A DNA stretch of 64,000 bases from Runella salmonicolor (GTDB taxonomy: Bacteria; Bacteroidota; Bacteroidia; Cytophagales; Spirosomataceae), in the NCBI RefSeq assembly GCF_024158025.1, contig NZ_JAMZEL010000017.1:62001-126000 (forward strand), in the 5' to 3' direction. A program made the translations under genes and the position numbers. Position 1 is the first letter of the stretch; each line of letters opens with the position of its first letter. The notes below the pieces were generated by a model. It made no database searches, was not told the origin of the DNA, and saw only the letters and a list, made by a program, of their open reading frames with translations. Positions 8,700 to 17,610 of this stretch are shown here, one piece after another.

Positions 8700-9114
8700 A
8701 AGAATTTTTATTGGAATTTTGTTGGTACTGATGGGATGTGAGCGAAAAGACATCATAGAGAAGCACATCATCACAGATTTTTCTAAGCCTCGATTTTTAT
8801 TCTATACCATACAAAGAGAGCAAAGTATAGTGGATTACAAAATTAAAGGATCCATAGACGGAAGCTTAGGATATAGTGAGGGAAATTGCTTTGACAAAAA
8901 CGAATTTTCGTCATTCATCAAGGGCAAAAATCTTAGTGAAATCGATACTAGTCTGAAAAGAAGGTATTTTAAAATTTTTGCTGATTCGATCATTGCTAAG
9001 GGTGGGTGTGAAGGTACTCAAGCTGGGGCTATGTATTGTTTACAATTCATTCCCGGTACAGCAAAGAAAGGCAAAATAGAGGTCGTGTTTCGCGAGCATG
9101 GTTACGGGTTTTAA
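8689..9114 (+). CDS. Small lipoprotein, paralogue A
   Basis: The 141-residue protein has a lipoprotein signal (IIKRIFIGILLVLMGC, lipobox LMGC). The first 75 residues closely resemble those of the next gene (shared CERKDIIE, SIVD, DGSLG), while the C-terminal parts differ. It contains four further Cys residues. It starts inside the end of the DUF6973 gene (11-bp overlap), suggesting translational coupling. No known domain. A role as partner or immunity protein of the upstream gene is inference from position only. Confidence 0.8.
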   Translation: MIIKRIFIGILLVLMGCERKDIIEKHIITDFSKPRFLFYTIQREQSIVDYKIKGSIDGSLGYSEGNCFDKNEFSSFIKGKNLSEIDTSLKRRYFKIFADSIIAKGGCEGTQAGAMYCLQFIPGTAKKGKIEVVFREHGYGF

Positions 9115-9125
9115 AACGTTTAATA

Positions 9126-9166
9126 AATGCCCCACAGGTTACTTATTAGGTAATTCGTGGGGCATT
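9126..9166 (+). terminator. Hairpin between the paralogous lipoproteins
   Basis: AATGCCCCAC and GTGGGGCATT form a 10-bp perfect stem with a 21-nt loop that has its own weak inner stem. There is no long T-run, so it may be an attenuator or RNA-stability element. Confidence 0.55.
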
Positions 9167-9182
9167 AAGTACCTCACAGGCA

Positions 9183-9710
9183 ATGATAATTAAAAGAGTT
9201 TTTATCGGCATTTTGTTGATACTAGCAGGATGCGAGCGGAAAGATATAATTGAGACGTATGTTTTCAGCGATATGACTAAAACCCAGTATTTCTTTTACA
9301 AAATTAAGCGGGAAGATAGTATTGTGGATATAAACGTAAAAGGATACATGGATGGGAGCTTGGGGTTTGGCAAAACTATTTGTGGTGATACGACAGAATT
9401 CAAAGCAAGTCAGCTCCCCATCAGCGTAGCACCGCCATTCGATAGCCTTTATAAAAACACTCTTTCCATTCCTCAGATTCAATCCTATGAAATAGATGAT
9501 GATGGTACAACTCAAGAGTTTACGGTTGGAGTTACTCAAGGTACAAAAGCAAGCGGAGCAGGTATAGAGGGAAGCTCATCTCAAACTGCAAGTTTTAAAC
9601 TCACTTATAAAGCTCAGGATAAAAAGCTCGCTGGTGAACTAATACACTACACTAAGTCATCACCAAGTAGTATTGGGGATGGAAGCATACAATTTACTCT
9701 TGAAAATTAA
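9183..9710 (+). CDS. Small lipoprotein, paralogue B
   Basis: The 175-residue protein starts with a lipoprotein signal (IIKRVFIGILLILAGC) almost identical to that of the gene at 8689; the start regions also match at DNA level (ATGATAATTAAAAGAnTTTT). Similarity continues for about 75 residues (DIIE, FFYKIKRE, SIVD, MDGSLGFG) and then stops. The C-terminal 100 residues are polar and rich in Ser, Thr and Gly, without a recognised domain. The pair looks like a tandem duplication with a replaced or diverged C-terminal half. It ends before an 11-bp hairpin. Confidence 0.8.
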   Translation: MIIKRVFIGILLILAGCERKDIIETYVFSDMTKTQYFFYKIKREDSIVDINVKGYMDGSLGFGKTICGDTTEFKASQLPISVAPPFDSLYKNTLSIPQIQSYEIDDDGTTQEFTVGVTQGTKASGAGIEGSSSQTASFKLTYKAQDKKLAGELIHYTKSSPSSIGDGSIQFTLEN

Positions 9711-9721
9711 GAATTAATCAA

Positions 9722-9762
9722 AGTGAAGTAACTGGTGATTCGGTTACTTCACTCAAATTTTT
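9722..9762 (+). terminator. Terminator after lipoprotein B
   Basis: AGTGAAGTAAC and GTTACTTCACT form an 11-bp perfect stem with a 10-nt loop, followed by CAAATTTTT. It separates the duplicated lipoproteins from the next one. Confidence 0.7.
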
Positions 9763-9768
9763 AAAAGC

Positions 9769-10197
9769 ATGAAAACATATTTTTATTTGCTTGTACTGCT
9801 TGTTACAGGAATCTCTTGCAAACCCGATTATGTCACAGTTGGTAAAAAATTGGAAGGAACTTGGCAATTGAACCGCATTCAATATGTGAATCCTAACGAC
9901 AAACTAATAGTTATTAATAATCCAGCAGTCGTAATGACTTTTACAGATTCTAAGAGAAATGGGGTTCTAACAATAGATAGTTCAAAATACAATTTTGAGT
10001 ATAATTTTGGGCCAGAAAAATGCAATATTGATGTAAAAAACGAAAAATCGTTACCTTTGGAAGCCATAGGAAAAGTACAGGTATATTCTTATCAATTTAT
10101 GGATAAAAAAACCATAAAATTTTCTATTGATAAAGAGTATAATTACACAACTGAGGAAGTACTAAAAAACGTAGAATATATTTTTGTAAAACAATAA
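9769..10197 (+). CDS. Small lipocalin-like lipoprotein
   Basis: The 142-residue protein has a lipoprotein signal (TYFYLLVLLVTGISC). The ending TGISC is identical to that of the DUF6973 protein. The mature part opens with KKLEGTWQLNRI, the pattern of lipocalin-like (PF13648-type) small envelope proteins in Bacteroidota, and stays beta-rich throughout. It is very AT-rich compared with flanking genes. Function unknown. It is the last gene of the plus-strand accessory block and faces a Uma2 nuclease gene. Confidence 0.75.
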   Translation: MKTYFYLLVLLVTGISCKPDYVTVGKKLEGTWQLNRIQYVNPNDKLIVINNPAVVMTFTDSKRNGVLTIDSSKYNFEYNFGPEKCNIDVKNEKSLPLEAIGKVQVYSYQFMDKKTIKFSIDKEYNYTTEEVLKNVEYIFVKQ

Positions 10198-10209
10198 AAA
10201 ATAATTCCC

Positions 10210-10773
10210 TCACCCCTCCGCAAAAATTTCTTTCAAGTTGGTTTCAAATCCTGCTAACACACTCGAACGAACAATGTCCTGTTCTTCAGCCGAAGAAAAC
10301 AGCTGGTATTTTCCGTTTTCGAGTACATATACCAAAACCACTTCATTGCGAGGGTCTACAATCCAGTATTCCTGCACACCAAAACGCTCATAATCTTCTT
10401 TTTTTTCAATGTAATCACGCGCTACGGAGCCTTTTGAAACCACTTCCACAATCAACGCGGGCACACCTTCTATGGCGCTTTCACCCACTATCTGCGCCTG
10501 ATCTTGGGCAATAAACACTAAATCAGGCTGGCATACCTCCCCTTGGGCAAAATGAACATCAATAGGCGCAAAAAGCACTTCTCCAAGTCGATTTGAAATC
10601 ACAAAATAATCCAAAAGTCTAAACAATCGTTTAGAAATCCGTTGGTGTTGAGGCTTAGGGGCAGGTGACATATCAATCAGATTAAAATGACGCAATTCGT
10701 ACCGCGATTCGGGCGGTAGCTCTCTGCGCATTCGTTCATACGTCCAACGTTCGGTACTGACAATGGTAGCCAT
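10210..10773 (-). CDS. Uma2 family (DUF820) putative endonuclease
   Basis: This is a PD-(D/E)XK-fold protein of the Uma2/DUF820 family. Visible active-site pattern: CQPDLVF, then ALIVEVVSKGS and KKEDYERFGVQEYWIVDP. The ATG at 10773 gives 187 residues, a usual length; an upstream ATG at 10812 would add 13 residues of uncertain value. Members are abundant in cyanobacteria and some Bacteroidota and are often linked to mobile elements, but their biological role is unclear. It is monocistronic and divergent from alaS. Confidence 0.85.
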   Translation of the reverse strand: MATIVSTERWTYERMRRELPPESRYELRHFNLIDMSPAPKPQHQRISKRLFRLLDYFVISNRLGEVLFAPIDVHFAQGEVCQPDLVFIAQDQAQIVGESAIEGVPALIVEVVSKGSVARDYIEKKEDYERFGVQEYWIVDPRNEVVLVYVLENGKYQLFSSAEEQDIVRSSVLAGFETNLKEIFAEG

Positions 10774-10843
10774 AGCTTCATCGGGTCTTCTATGCAAGTT
10801 AATCAAAATCAAATCATAATCAGAAAGCTACGGCATTTTTCCG

Positions 10844-10851
10844 TAATTTTG
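10844..10851 (+). promoter_or_regulatory. Putative alaS promoter (-7 TAATTTTG)
   Basis: An exact TAnnTTTG match lies about 100 bp before the alaS start, leaving a leader of roughly 90 nt. No -33 TTG at the usual spacing. Confidence 0.5.
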
Positions 10852-10949
10852 CCCCTCCAAAAAAGACACTAAACATTTAACGCTGAATTTCACGCGATTT
10901 CAGTGTTTTTGGTCAAATGTCAAACATTAAATTTCAAATGTCAGTAAGA

Positions 10950-13601
10950 ATGACTTCCCACGAAATCCGTCAAGCGTTTTTAGACTTTTTTAAAAGTAAA
11001 GGCCACCTCATTGTGCCCTCGGCACCGCTTGTGGCCAAAAATGACCCCACGCTCATGTTCAACAACTCGGGCATGGCGCAGTTTAAAGATTTCTTTTTGG
11101 GCAACGGCACGCCCCCAAGTAAGCGTATCGCCGACACCCAGAAATGTCTGCGCGTGAGTGGCAAGCACAACGACCTCGAAGACGTAGGTTTTGACACCTA
11201 CCACCATACGATGTTTGAGATGTTGGGCAACTGGTCATTTGGCGATTATTTCAAAAAAGAAGCCCTTGCATGGTCGTGGGAACTGCTCACCGAAGTCTAT
11301 AAACTCCCCAAAGAGCGCATTTACGTGTCGGTTTTTAAGGGTGATGAAAAAGACGGCGTTCCTTTTGACCAAGAAGCCTGGGATATTTGGAAAGAAATGG
11401 TGGGCGAAGACCGCATCATTTTGGGCAACAAAAAAGATAATTTCTGGGAAATGGGCGATACTGGCCCCTGCGGCCCCTGCTCAGAAATCCACATCGACCT
11501 CCGCGACCAAGCCGACGTAGATGCCAAGTCGGGCAAAGAGCTCGTCAACGCCGACCACCCACAAGTGGTGGAAATTTGGAACAACGTGTTCATGCAGTTT
11601 GAGCGCAAAGCCGACGGCTCATTGATTTCGTTACCTTCCAAGCACGTCGATACGGGCATGGGCTTTGAGCGCCTTTGCATGGCCATTCAGGGCAAAAAAT
11701 CAAACTACGACACCGACATTTTTCAAAATACCATTCAGGTCATTGAGAAAATGTGCGGTAAAAAATACGGCGTGAACGGTACGCTCAACACCACTGATTA
11801 TACCGACATCGCCATGCGCGTCATTGCTGACCACCTGCGCGCCGTGAGCTTCGCCATTGCCGACGGGCAGTTGCCTTCCAACGCCAAAGCGGGCTATGTT
11901 ATTCGTCGCATTTTGCGCCGCGCTATTCGCTATGGGTACTCGTATCTAGGCTTCACCGAGCCGTTTATGAGTCAGTTGGTACCAGTACTGGCCGAGCAGT
12001 TTAAAGATGTTTTCCCCGAACTCAAAGCACAGGAAGACTTCGTAACCCGCGTGGTAAATGAAGAAGAAAAGAGCTTTTTGCGTACGTTGGAAGCAGGTAT
12101 CAAACGCTTTGAACTCATCAGCGCGCAAACACCAGCGGGGGGAATCATCAACGGGGAAACGGTTTTTGAATTATCCGATACGTTTGGTTTTCCGGTAGAT
12201 TTAACGGCTTTGTTAGCCAAAGAAAAAGGCTACAAAATCGACGAGGCTGGCTACGAAAAAGCATTGGCCGAACAAAAAAACCGCAGCCGTCAGGACGCCG
12301 CCAAAGAAGCTACCGACTGGGTAGAAGTAAGCGAAGGTGGCGATTTTGAGTTTGTGGGCTACGATACCCTTGAAGCCAACGCCCAAATTGTAAAATACCG
12401 CAAAGTAAAAACCAAAGCGGGAGAAGAATACCACATCGTGCTCGACCGTACGCCGTTTTATGCCGAAATGGGGGGACAAGTGGGCGATTCGGGGGAATTA
12501 AGGATGACGGGTGATGAGTTAAAAGTGATCAATATTGTTGATACAAAAAAAGAGAATGATTTATTCGTTCATGTTTCCCGCGACAAAAACCTGGATGAAA
12601 TTCTGAATACTCACTCCCCGCTCCTCGCTTCTGTAGATGCCCACCGCCGTCAGAACATCATGCGTAATCACACGGCTACGCACTTGATGCTGGCAGGTTT
12701 GCGGAAAGTGTTGGGTACGCACATTGTGCAAAAAGGTTCGTATCAAAACGATGAAGTAACGCGTTTTGACTTCTCGCACTTTGCCAAAGTAACCGACGAG
12801 GAATTGAAGCAGGTAGAAGACATCGTAAACGCCAAAATTCGCGCCAACATTGCCCAAAAAACCTACGTCAATGTGCCGATTGATGAGGCCATCAAGAAAG
12901 GGGCAACGGCCACATTTGGTGAAAAATACGGCGATTTTGTCCGCGTCGTGGAGTTTGACCCGCAGTTTTCGGTCGAGCTTTGCGGGGGTACGCACGTGCC
13001 TTCAACGGGCGAGATTGCGCTTTTCAAGTTCACCTCCGAAGGCTCCGTATCGGCAGGTGTACGCCGCGTGGAAGCCGTAACGGGCGAGAAAGCACTGGAA
13101 ATCATCAGCCGTCAGGCAGAGGTTATCAGCCAATTGGAAGAGTTGTTCAAAGGCCAAAAAGACGTGGTGAAAGCCGTAGAAAACCTGCTTTCGGAGAAGG
13201 CCACGTTGCTCAAACGCATTGAAGCCCTTGAAAACGAAAAGTTGCAACAAACCAAACAAGGTTTATTGGCTCAGGTAGAAACGAAAGGGGAAATTTCTGT
13301 CATCATTGCGCGGGTAGACGTAGCCAACGCAGACGCGCTCAAATCGCTGACGTACCAACTGAAAGAGTCGCTCGATACCTGTTTCATTGTATTGGGAACT
13401 GTACTCAACGGCAAGCCTCAATTAGCGGTGATGCTTTCGGAAGATTTGGTAGCACAGGGCAAACACGCAGGCAACATCGTCAAAGACCTCGCCAAAGAAG
13501 TCAAAGGCGGCGGCGGCGGACAGCCTTTCTTTGCCACCGCTGGCGGCTCCGACGCGAGCGGGCTGGATGCTGCTTTAGCAAAGGCACAAGGAATCGTGTA
13601 A
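10950..13601 (+). CDS. alaS: Alanine-tRNA ligase
   Basis: AlaS charges tRNA-Ala in the cytoplasm. The class II catalytic domain starts at HEIRQAFLDFFKSKGH and covers about residues 1-240 (GDTGPCGPCSEIH, GMGFERL), followed by the tRNA-recognition domain. The editing domain carries the zinc motif HTATH and CGGTH. The C-Ala domain with a coiled coil ends the protein (GGGGGQPFFATAGG). The ATG at 10950 gives 883 residues and aligns with the conserved N-terminus; ATGs at 10917 and 10938 would add up to 11 poorly conserved residues. It has its own promoter and terminator. Confidence 0.97.
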   Translation: MTSHEIRQAFLDFFKSKGHLIVPSAPLVAKNDPTLMFNNSGMAQFKDFFLGNGTPPSKRIADTQKCLRVSGKHNDLEDVGFDTYHHTMFEMLGNWSFGDYFKKEALAWSWELLTEVYKLPKERIYVSVFKGDEKDGVPFDQEAWDIWKEMVGEDRIILGNKKDNFWEMGDTGPCGPCSEIHIDLRDQADVDAKSGKELVNADHPQVVEIWNNVFMQFERKADGSLISLPSKHVDTGMGFERLCMAIQGKKSNYDTDIFQNTIQVIEKMCGKKYGVNGTLNTTDYTDIAMRVIADHLRAVSFAIADGQLPSNAKAGYVIRRILRRAIRYGYSYLGFTEPFMSQLVPVLAEQFKDVFPELKAQEDFVTRVVNEEEKSFLRTLEAGIKRFELISAQTPAGGIINGETVFELSDTFGFPVDLTALLAKEKGYKIDEAGYEKALAEQKNRSRQDAAKEATDWVEVSEGGDFEFVGYDTLEANAQIVKYRKVKTKAGEEYHIVLDRTPFYAEMGGQVGDSGELRMTGDELKVINIVDTKKENDLFVHVSRDKNLDEILNTHSPLLASVDAHRRQNIMRNHTATHLMLAGLRKVLGTHIVQKGSYQNDEVTRFDFSHFAKVTDEELKQVEDIVNAKIRANIAQKTYVNVPIDEAIKKGATATFGEKYGDFVRVVEFDPQFSVELCGGTHVPSTGEIALFKFTSEGSVSAGVRRVEAVTGEKALEIISRQAEVISQLEELFKGQKDVVKAVENLLSEKATLLKRIEALENEKLQQTKQGLLAQVETKGEISVIIARVDVANADALKSLTYQLKESLDTCFIVLGTVLNGKPQLAVMLSEDLVAQGKHAGNIVKDLAKEVKGGGGGQPFFATAGGSDASGLDAALAKAQGIV

Positions 13602-13628
13602 CGACTCACTTTATTTCTAAATATACTA

Positions 13629-13677
13629 ACACCCCTGCACTTATTCAGATGAATGAGGGTGGGGGTTTGTTTTTTTT
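13629..13677 (+). terminator. Terminator after alaS
   Basis: An imperfect GC-rich hairpin (CACCCC...GGTGGGGG with an inner ATTC/GAAT stem) is followed by T8. Confidence 0.7.
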
Positions 13678-13742
13678 GCGGTAAAAACAAAACTCTCAAT
13701 TGCCATAATATCCCTCCCCAGCCACGAACAAAAAGCATTTTG

Positions 13743-13833
13743 CCTATAAAATCAAACAAAAAATGCCAAAATTTACCTATTAAATCAAACAAAAAAATCT
13801 TAAATTTGCCTATTAAATCGAACAAAATCTTGA
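13743..13833 (+). repeat. 33-bp tandem repeat, 2.7 copies
   Basis: The units at 13743-13775, 13776-13808 and 13809-13833 start with CCTATnAAATCnAACAAAA and have an exact 33-nt period. In the ATPase frame they read LPIKSNK, but they lie before the likely TTG start. The end of unit 2 forms a -7 promoter element. Confidence 0.9.
13801..13808 (+). promoter_or_regulatory. Putative ATPase-gene promoter (-7 TAAATTTG)
   Basis: An exact TAnnTTTG match inside repeat unit 2, ending 21 bp before the TTG at 13830. Confidence 0.5.
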
Positions 13834-15173
13834 TAAAAAGGCAATTAGAAACTTTCTTGTACGAGTGGAAAAATTCACTCTCTCGCAAGCCATTGATTTT
13901 GCGCGGGGCCAGGCAAGTAGGAAAAACTACCTTGGTGACACAGTTCGGAAAATCATTTGACCAATACCTCTATTTTAATTTAGAGCGGGCCGCTGACCGC
14001 CAACTTTTCAATACCGTTGAAAACCTTGCTACAACGATACAATTGCTATTTTTAGCAAAGGGAGAAATCGACAACAAAGACAAAAAAACGCTGATTTTCA
14101 TTGATGAAGTGCAAGAAGCTCCCAAAGTATTGGAGGCATTGCGATTTTTCTACGAAGATTATCCCCATCTCTACATTATCGTAACAGGTTCGTTGTTGGA
14201 ATTTGCGATGGAACAAATCGCCCGTATGCCCGTAGGTAGGGTGGAATTTGCGGAATTACATCCACTCAACTTTCAAGAATACCTCAGTGGGATAGGAAAT
14301 CAGGCACTACTAAATGCGCTCAACCATGTTCCGCTTGACAATCAATTACTTGCCGTAGTTTACCCAATTTTTCACGTATACGTGATGATTGGTGGTATGC
14401 CCAATATCACTTACAGTTATCTTCAAGACAAAAACCTAAGCCGAATCATCAGTTTGTATGCCTCTATCACTGAGGCTTACAAAGCCGATATTGAAAAATA
14501 CGCCACCAACTTCACGCAGCGTACAATCTTGCGTCATGTCATGGATACCGCGCCGTTTGAGATAGACAACCGCATTATTTTCAACCACTTTGGCAATTCA
14601 TCTTTCAAAACACGAGAGGTAAAAGAAGCAATTAATGCCTTAGAGAAAGCTAAAATCTTAGCACTAATCTACCCTACCACTAATGTTTCATTGCCTGCTT
14701 TACCCGATTTCAAAAAAAGCCCTCGTCTCCAATATTTAGATGTTGGATTGGTTAATTTTCAGTTGGGGCTACACCGCGAACTACTCGTTATCAATGACTT
14801 AAATGATAGCTCTCGCGGCAAACTTATTCAACAAGTAGTGGTGCAAGAACTCAAGTCATTGCGTTACTTACCCGATTCAGGGCTTCACTTTTGGGTACGC
14901 GAAGAGGGTGGAACATCTTCGGAGGTGGACTTGGTTTACCCTTACCGCAATCTGCTCATTCCCGTAGAAATCAAGTCCGGAGCAAGTGGTGCGCTACGTT
15001 CATTACACGAATTTATGGATCGTTGCCCCCACGATCTGGCAGTGCGCTTTTATGCAGGAAACATCTCCATCGACCGCGTTAAAACCCGTAAAGGCAAACC
15101 CTATCGCCTCCTCAATCTTCCCTACTTCTTAGCTGCTTGGTTAGAAAATTATTTGAAGTGGTTTGTTGTCTGA
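13830..15173 (+). CDS. AAA_14/DUF4143 family ATPase
   Basis: The protein has an N-terminal P-loop ATPase domain (Walker A GARQVGKTT about residues 20-28, Walker B LIFIDEVQ) and a C-terminal DUF4143 domain ending in a PD-(D/E)XK-like region (SSEVDLVY ... LLIPVEIKSG). The frame is open back to an ATG at 13653, but that ATG sits in the alaS terminator and the extra residues come from the 33-bp repeat. The TTG at 13830 (IKRQLETFLYEWKN) matches the usual N-terminus of the family and follows a -7 element; this gives 447 residues. Function is unknown; members are often scattered among strains and have been suggested to have toxin- or defence-like roles. Confidence 0.85.
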   Translation: MIKRQLETFLYEWKNSLSRKPLILRGARQVGKTTLVTQFGKSFDQYLYFNLERAADRQLFNTVENLATTIQLLFLAKGEIDNKDKKTLIFIDEVQEAPKVLEALRFFYEDYPHLYIIVTGSLLEFAMEQIARMPVGRVEFAELHPLNFQEYLSGIGNQALLNALNHVPLDNQLLAVVYPIFHVYVMIGGMPNITYSYLQDKNLSRIISLYASITEAYKADIEKYATNFTQRTILRHVMDTAPFEIDNRIIFNHFGNSSFKTREVKEAINALEKAKILALIYPTTNVSLPALPDFKKSPRLQYLDVGLVNFQLGLHRELLVINDLNDSSRGKLIQQVVVQELKSLRYLPDSGLHFWVREEGGTSSEVDLVYPYRNLLIPVEIKSGASGALRSLHEFMDRCPHDLAVRFYAGNISIDRVKTRKGKPYRLLNLPYFLAAWLENYLKWFVV

Positions 15174-15259
15174 TACCACTCATCCAATTCCTACAAGGCA
15201 TCATCCTCTAAATCCAAGGCCGTACCCTAAAATCACTTCCTGCGTCATAAGCAGGGCGT

Positions 15260-15267
15260 TATCTTTG
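15260..15267 (+). promoter_or_regulatory. Putative promoter of NfeD-like/flotillin pair (-7 TATCTTTG)
   Basis: An exact TAnnTTTG match 60 bp before the ATG at 15327. The -33 position shows only TTC. Confidence 0.55.
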
Positions 15268-15326
15268 TAGCGTCATTTTTTTACGACATAACCTAAACTT
15301 TTAACCACTGCTTTTGCAGACTGCAC

Positions 15327-15896
15327 ATGGATTTTTTAGAAAATGCCGACCCTTTTCTGAAGGGGCTTTGGTACATTACGCTCCCAGCCTCGCTGGTATT
15401 TTTGATTCAGACCGTGCTCACTTTCATGGGCGGAGATGCCTCTGATGGTTTGGACGCCGATTTTGACGGAGATTTATCACACGCAAGCGGGCCGTTTCAA
15501 CTGTTTACGTTTCGCAACCTTATTCATTTTCTGCTCGGATTGGGATGGACAGGCGTCGGTTTTTACGAAATCATTGCCAATAAAATCGTTTTGGTCATGG
15601 TATCAATGGCCGTGGGACTGGGGCTAGTCGGATTGTTTTTTGTTATTATTAAACAGATACGAAAGTTGAACCAAAACAATACCATGCGTATCGAAAATGC
15701 ACTCGGAAAAGAAGCTCGGGTGTACTTAACCATTCCTGCCAAACAAAAAGGTCACGGAAAAGTACACATAAGCATTCAACATACCCTCCGCGAACTTGAT
15801 GCAGTAACCACTGGAGGCGTATTGCCGACGGGGGCTTCCGTAAAAGTCGTTGATATATTGCCCAATGGTGTATTGGTCGTAACCGAAACCCTTTAA
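15327..15896 (+). CDS. NfeD/YqiJ-like membrane protein
   Basis: This 189-residue protein has three hydrophobic segments (about 16-34, 62-82, 85-112) followed by a C-terminal OB-fold-like domain (NALGKEARVYLTI ... GASVKVVDILPNGVLVV). Such proteins are partners of SPFH proteins and sit beside them in bacterial genomes. The flotillin gene begins 34 bp downstream, so co-transcription is expected. The family is thought to help assemble flotillin microdomains or stabilise the membrane under stress; here that is inference from context. Confidence 0.82.
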   Translation: MDFLENADPFLKGLWYITLPASLVFLIQTVLTFMGGDASDGLDADFDGDLSHASGPFQLFTFRNLIHFLLGLGWTGVGFYEIIANKIVLVMVSMAVGLGLVGLFFVIIKQIRKLNQNNTMRIENALGKEARVYLTIPAKQKGHGKVHISIQHTLRELDAVTTGGVLPTGASVKVVDILPNGVLVVTETL

Positions 15897-15930
15897 ATCA
15901 ATTCTTTATACTTTTAACACAAAACAACAC

Positions 15931-17451
15931 ATGACTCCATTGATTACGATTGCCGTGATTGCGGTGGTTATTTTTGCAACCATTACGGCTTTATTGACGC
16001 GTTATAAACGCTGTCCTTCCGACAAAATTCTGGTCATTTATGGCCGCACGGGCACCGACAAAGACGGCTCTACCTCGTCGGCGCGCTGTATTCACGGCGG
16101 CGGGGCGTTTGTCTGGCCCGTGATTCAGGATTATTCTTTTCTAGATTTAAAGCCCATTTCCATCGAAGCCAACCTGACCAACGCCCTGAGCCGTCAGAAC
16201 ATTCGGATTGATGTACCGTGTCGTTTTACGGTCGCAATCTCAACCGAATCTGATAGCATGAACAACGCCGCCGAGCGCCTGTTGGGTTTGTCGATGCAGG
16301 AAATTCAGGAATTGGCCAAAGATATTTTGTTCGGCCAATTGCGTCTGGTGATTGCTACCATGACCATCGAAGAGATCAACTCCGACCGCGACAAGTTTTT
16401 GACCAACATTACCCACAATGTAGAAGCTGAATTGAAAAAAATCGGTCTTAAACTCATTAACGTCAACGTAACTGACCTGCGCGATGAATCAGGCTACATT
16501 GAGGCCCTCGGAAAGGAAGCGGCAGCTAAAGCCATCAACGAAGCCAAGATCAGCGTAGCCGAGCAGGAAAAAGTTGGGGAAATCGGAAAGGCCATTGCCG
16601 ATCGTGACCGCGATACGCGCATTGCCGAAGCCCAGCGCGAACGCGACATTCAGATTGCTCAAACCAGAAAAGACAAAGAGGTGGTGATTGCCGCTACACT
16701 GCGCGACGAGGCAATCGGAAAAGCCGAAGCGGAAAAGGACACCCGTATCAAAATCTCGGAAGCCAACTCCATAGCCGTTCAGGGAGAAAACGAAGCTAAA
16801 ATCACCATTGCCAACTCCGAAGCCTTGCGCCGCGAACGCGAAGCAGAAGCCAACCGTCGTGCCGGAGCCGCCGAAAAAGTGCAACAGGCCAAGGCATTGG
16901 AAGAATCATACGTGGCTGAGCAAAAAGCCGAAGCCGCCCGGGCTGACCGCGAGCGTTCGTCACAATTGGCTAATACAATTGTACCAGCCGAAGTAGCCAA
17001 ACAGCGCGCCATCATCGAAGCACAGGCCGAAGCCGAGCGTATCCGCGAACGCGCCAAAGGGGAAGCCGATGCCATCTACGCCAAAATGGAAGCCGAAGCA
17101 AAAGGTCTTTATGAAATCCTGACCAAACAAGCAGAAGGCTACAAAGAAGTAGTTAAAGCCGCTGGCGGCGATCCTTCAAAAGCGTTCCAATTGCTGTTGA
17201 TCGAAAAATTACCCGAGCTGGTTAAGATTCAGGTAGAAGCTGTAAAAAACATAAAAATTGACAAAGTAACGGTTTGGGACAACGCCGGCGGAAGCGCCGA
17301 CGGCTCTACCACGGCTAATTTTATCTCTGGAATGATGAAGTCAGTGCCACCTCTGAATGACCTTTTTAATATGGCTGGCCTTAATTTACCAGACTACTTG
17401 AAAGGTAAAGATGAAAGTCAAAAACTACCCCCACACCTACCTGAGCAATAA
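15931..17451 (+). CDS. Flotillin-like SPFH domain protein
   Basis: The 506-residue protein has one N-terminal membrane helix (TIAVIAVVIFATITALL), an SPFH domain (about 25-210, including FVWPVIQDYSFLDLKPISIEA), and a long Ala/Glu-rich coiled coil (210-400) with repeated EAEA/KAEAE segments. A short Gly/Ser/Thr-rich tail follows. This is the YqiK/FloT architecture. Flotillins form oligomeric rings or microdomains at the cytoplasmic membrane. It follows its NfeD-like partner and ends in a terminator. Assignment is firm; the client proteins are unknown. Confidence 0.93.
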   Translation: MTPLITIAVIAVVIFATITALLTRYKRCPSDKILVIYGRTGTDKDGSTSSARCIHGGGAFVWPVIQDYSFLDLKPISIEANLTNALSRQNIRIDVPCRFTVAISTESDSMNNAAERLLGLSMQEIQELAKDILFGQLRLVIATMTIEEINSDRDKFLTNITHNVEAELKKIGLKLINVNVTDLRDESGYIEALGKEAAAKAINEAKISVAEQEKVGEIGKAIADRDRDTRIAEAQRERDIQIAQTRKDKEVVIAATLRDEAIGKAEAEKDTRIKISEANSIAVQGENEAKITIANSEALRREREAEANRRAGAAEKVQQAKALEESYVAEQKAEAARADRERSSQLANTIVPAEVAKQRAIIEAQAEAERIRERAKGEADAIYAKMEAEAKGLYEILTKQAEGYKEVVKAAGGDPSKAFQLLLIEKLPELVKIQVEAVKNIKIDKVTVWDNAGGSADGSTTANFISGMMKSVPPLNDLFNMAGLNLPDYLKGKDESQKLPPHLPEQ

Positions 17452-17490
17452 AAGGACATTTTCTATATACCTTTAATTCATTTTTTTATA

Positions 17491-17528
17491 CACCCGCCTT
17501 TAATATTTTTGAGGGGGGTGTTTTTTTT
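17491..17528 (+). terminator. Terminator after flotillin gene
   Basis: CACCCGCCT and AGGGGGGTG (one mismatch) form the stem, followed by T8. Confidence 0.75.
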
Positions 17529-17610
17529 AGCATCTTTATCGCTTGTTTAACCTGAATACGCTATAAAATTTTATATATCAGGCAAATAATAGGTCGACCA
17601 TAAAAGCAGA

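Noticed and set aside
13653..13829. ATG start and 59 extra residues for the DUF4143 ATPase
   Set aside because: The ATG lies in the alaS terminator, the residues come from the 33-bp repeat, and a -7 element lies downstream of it.
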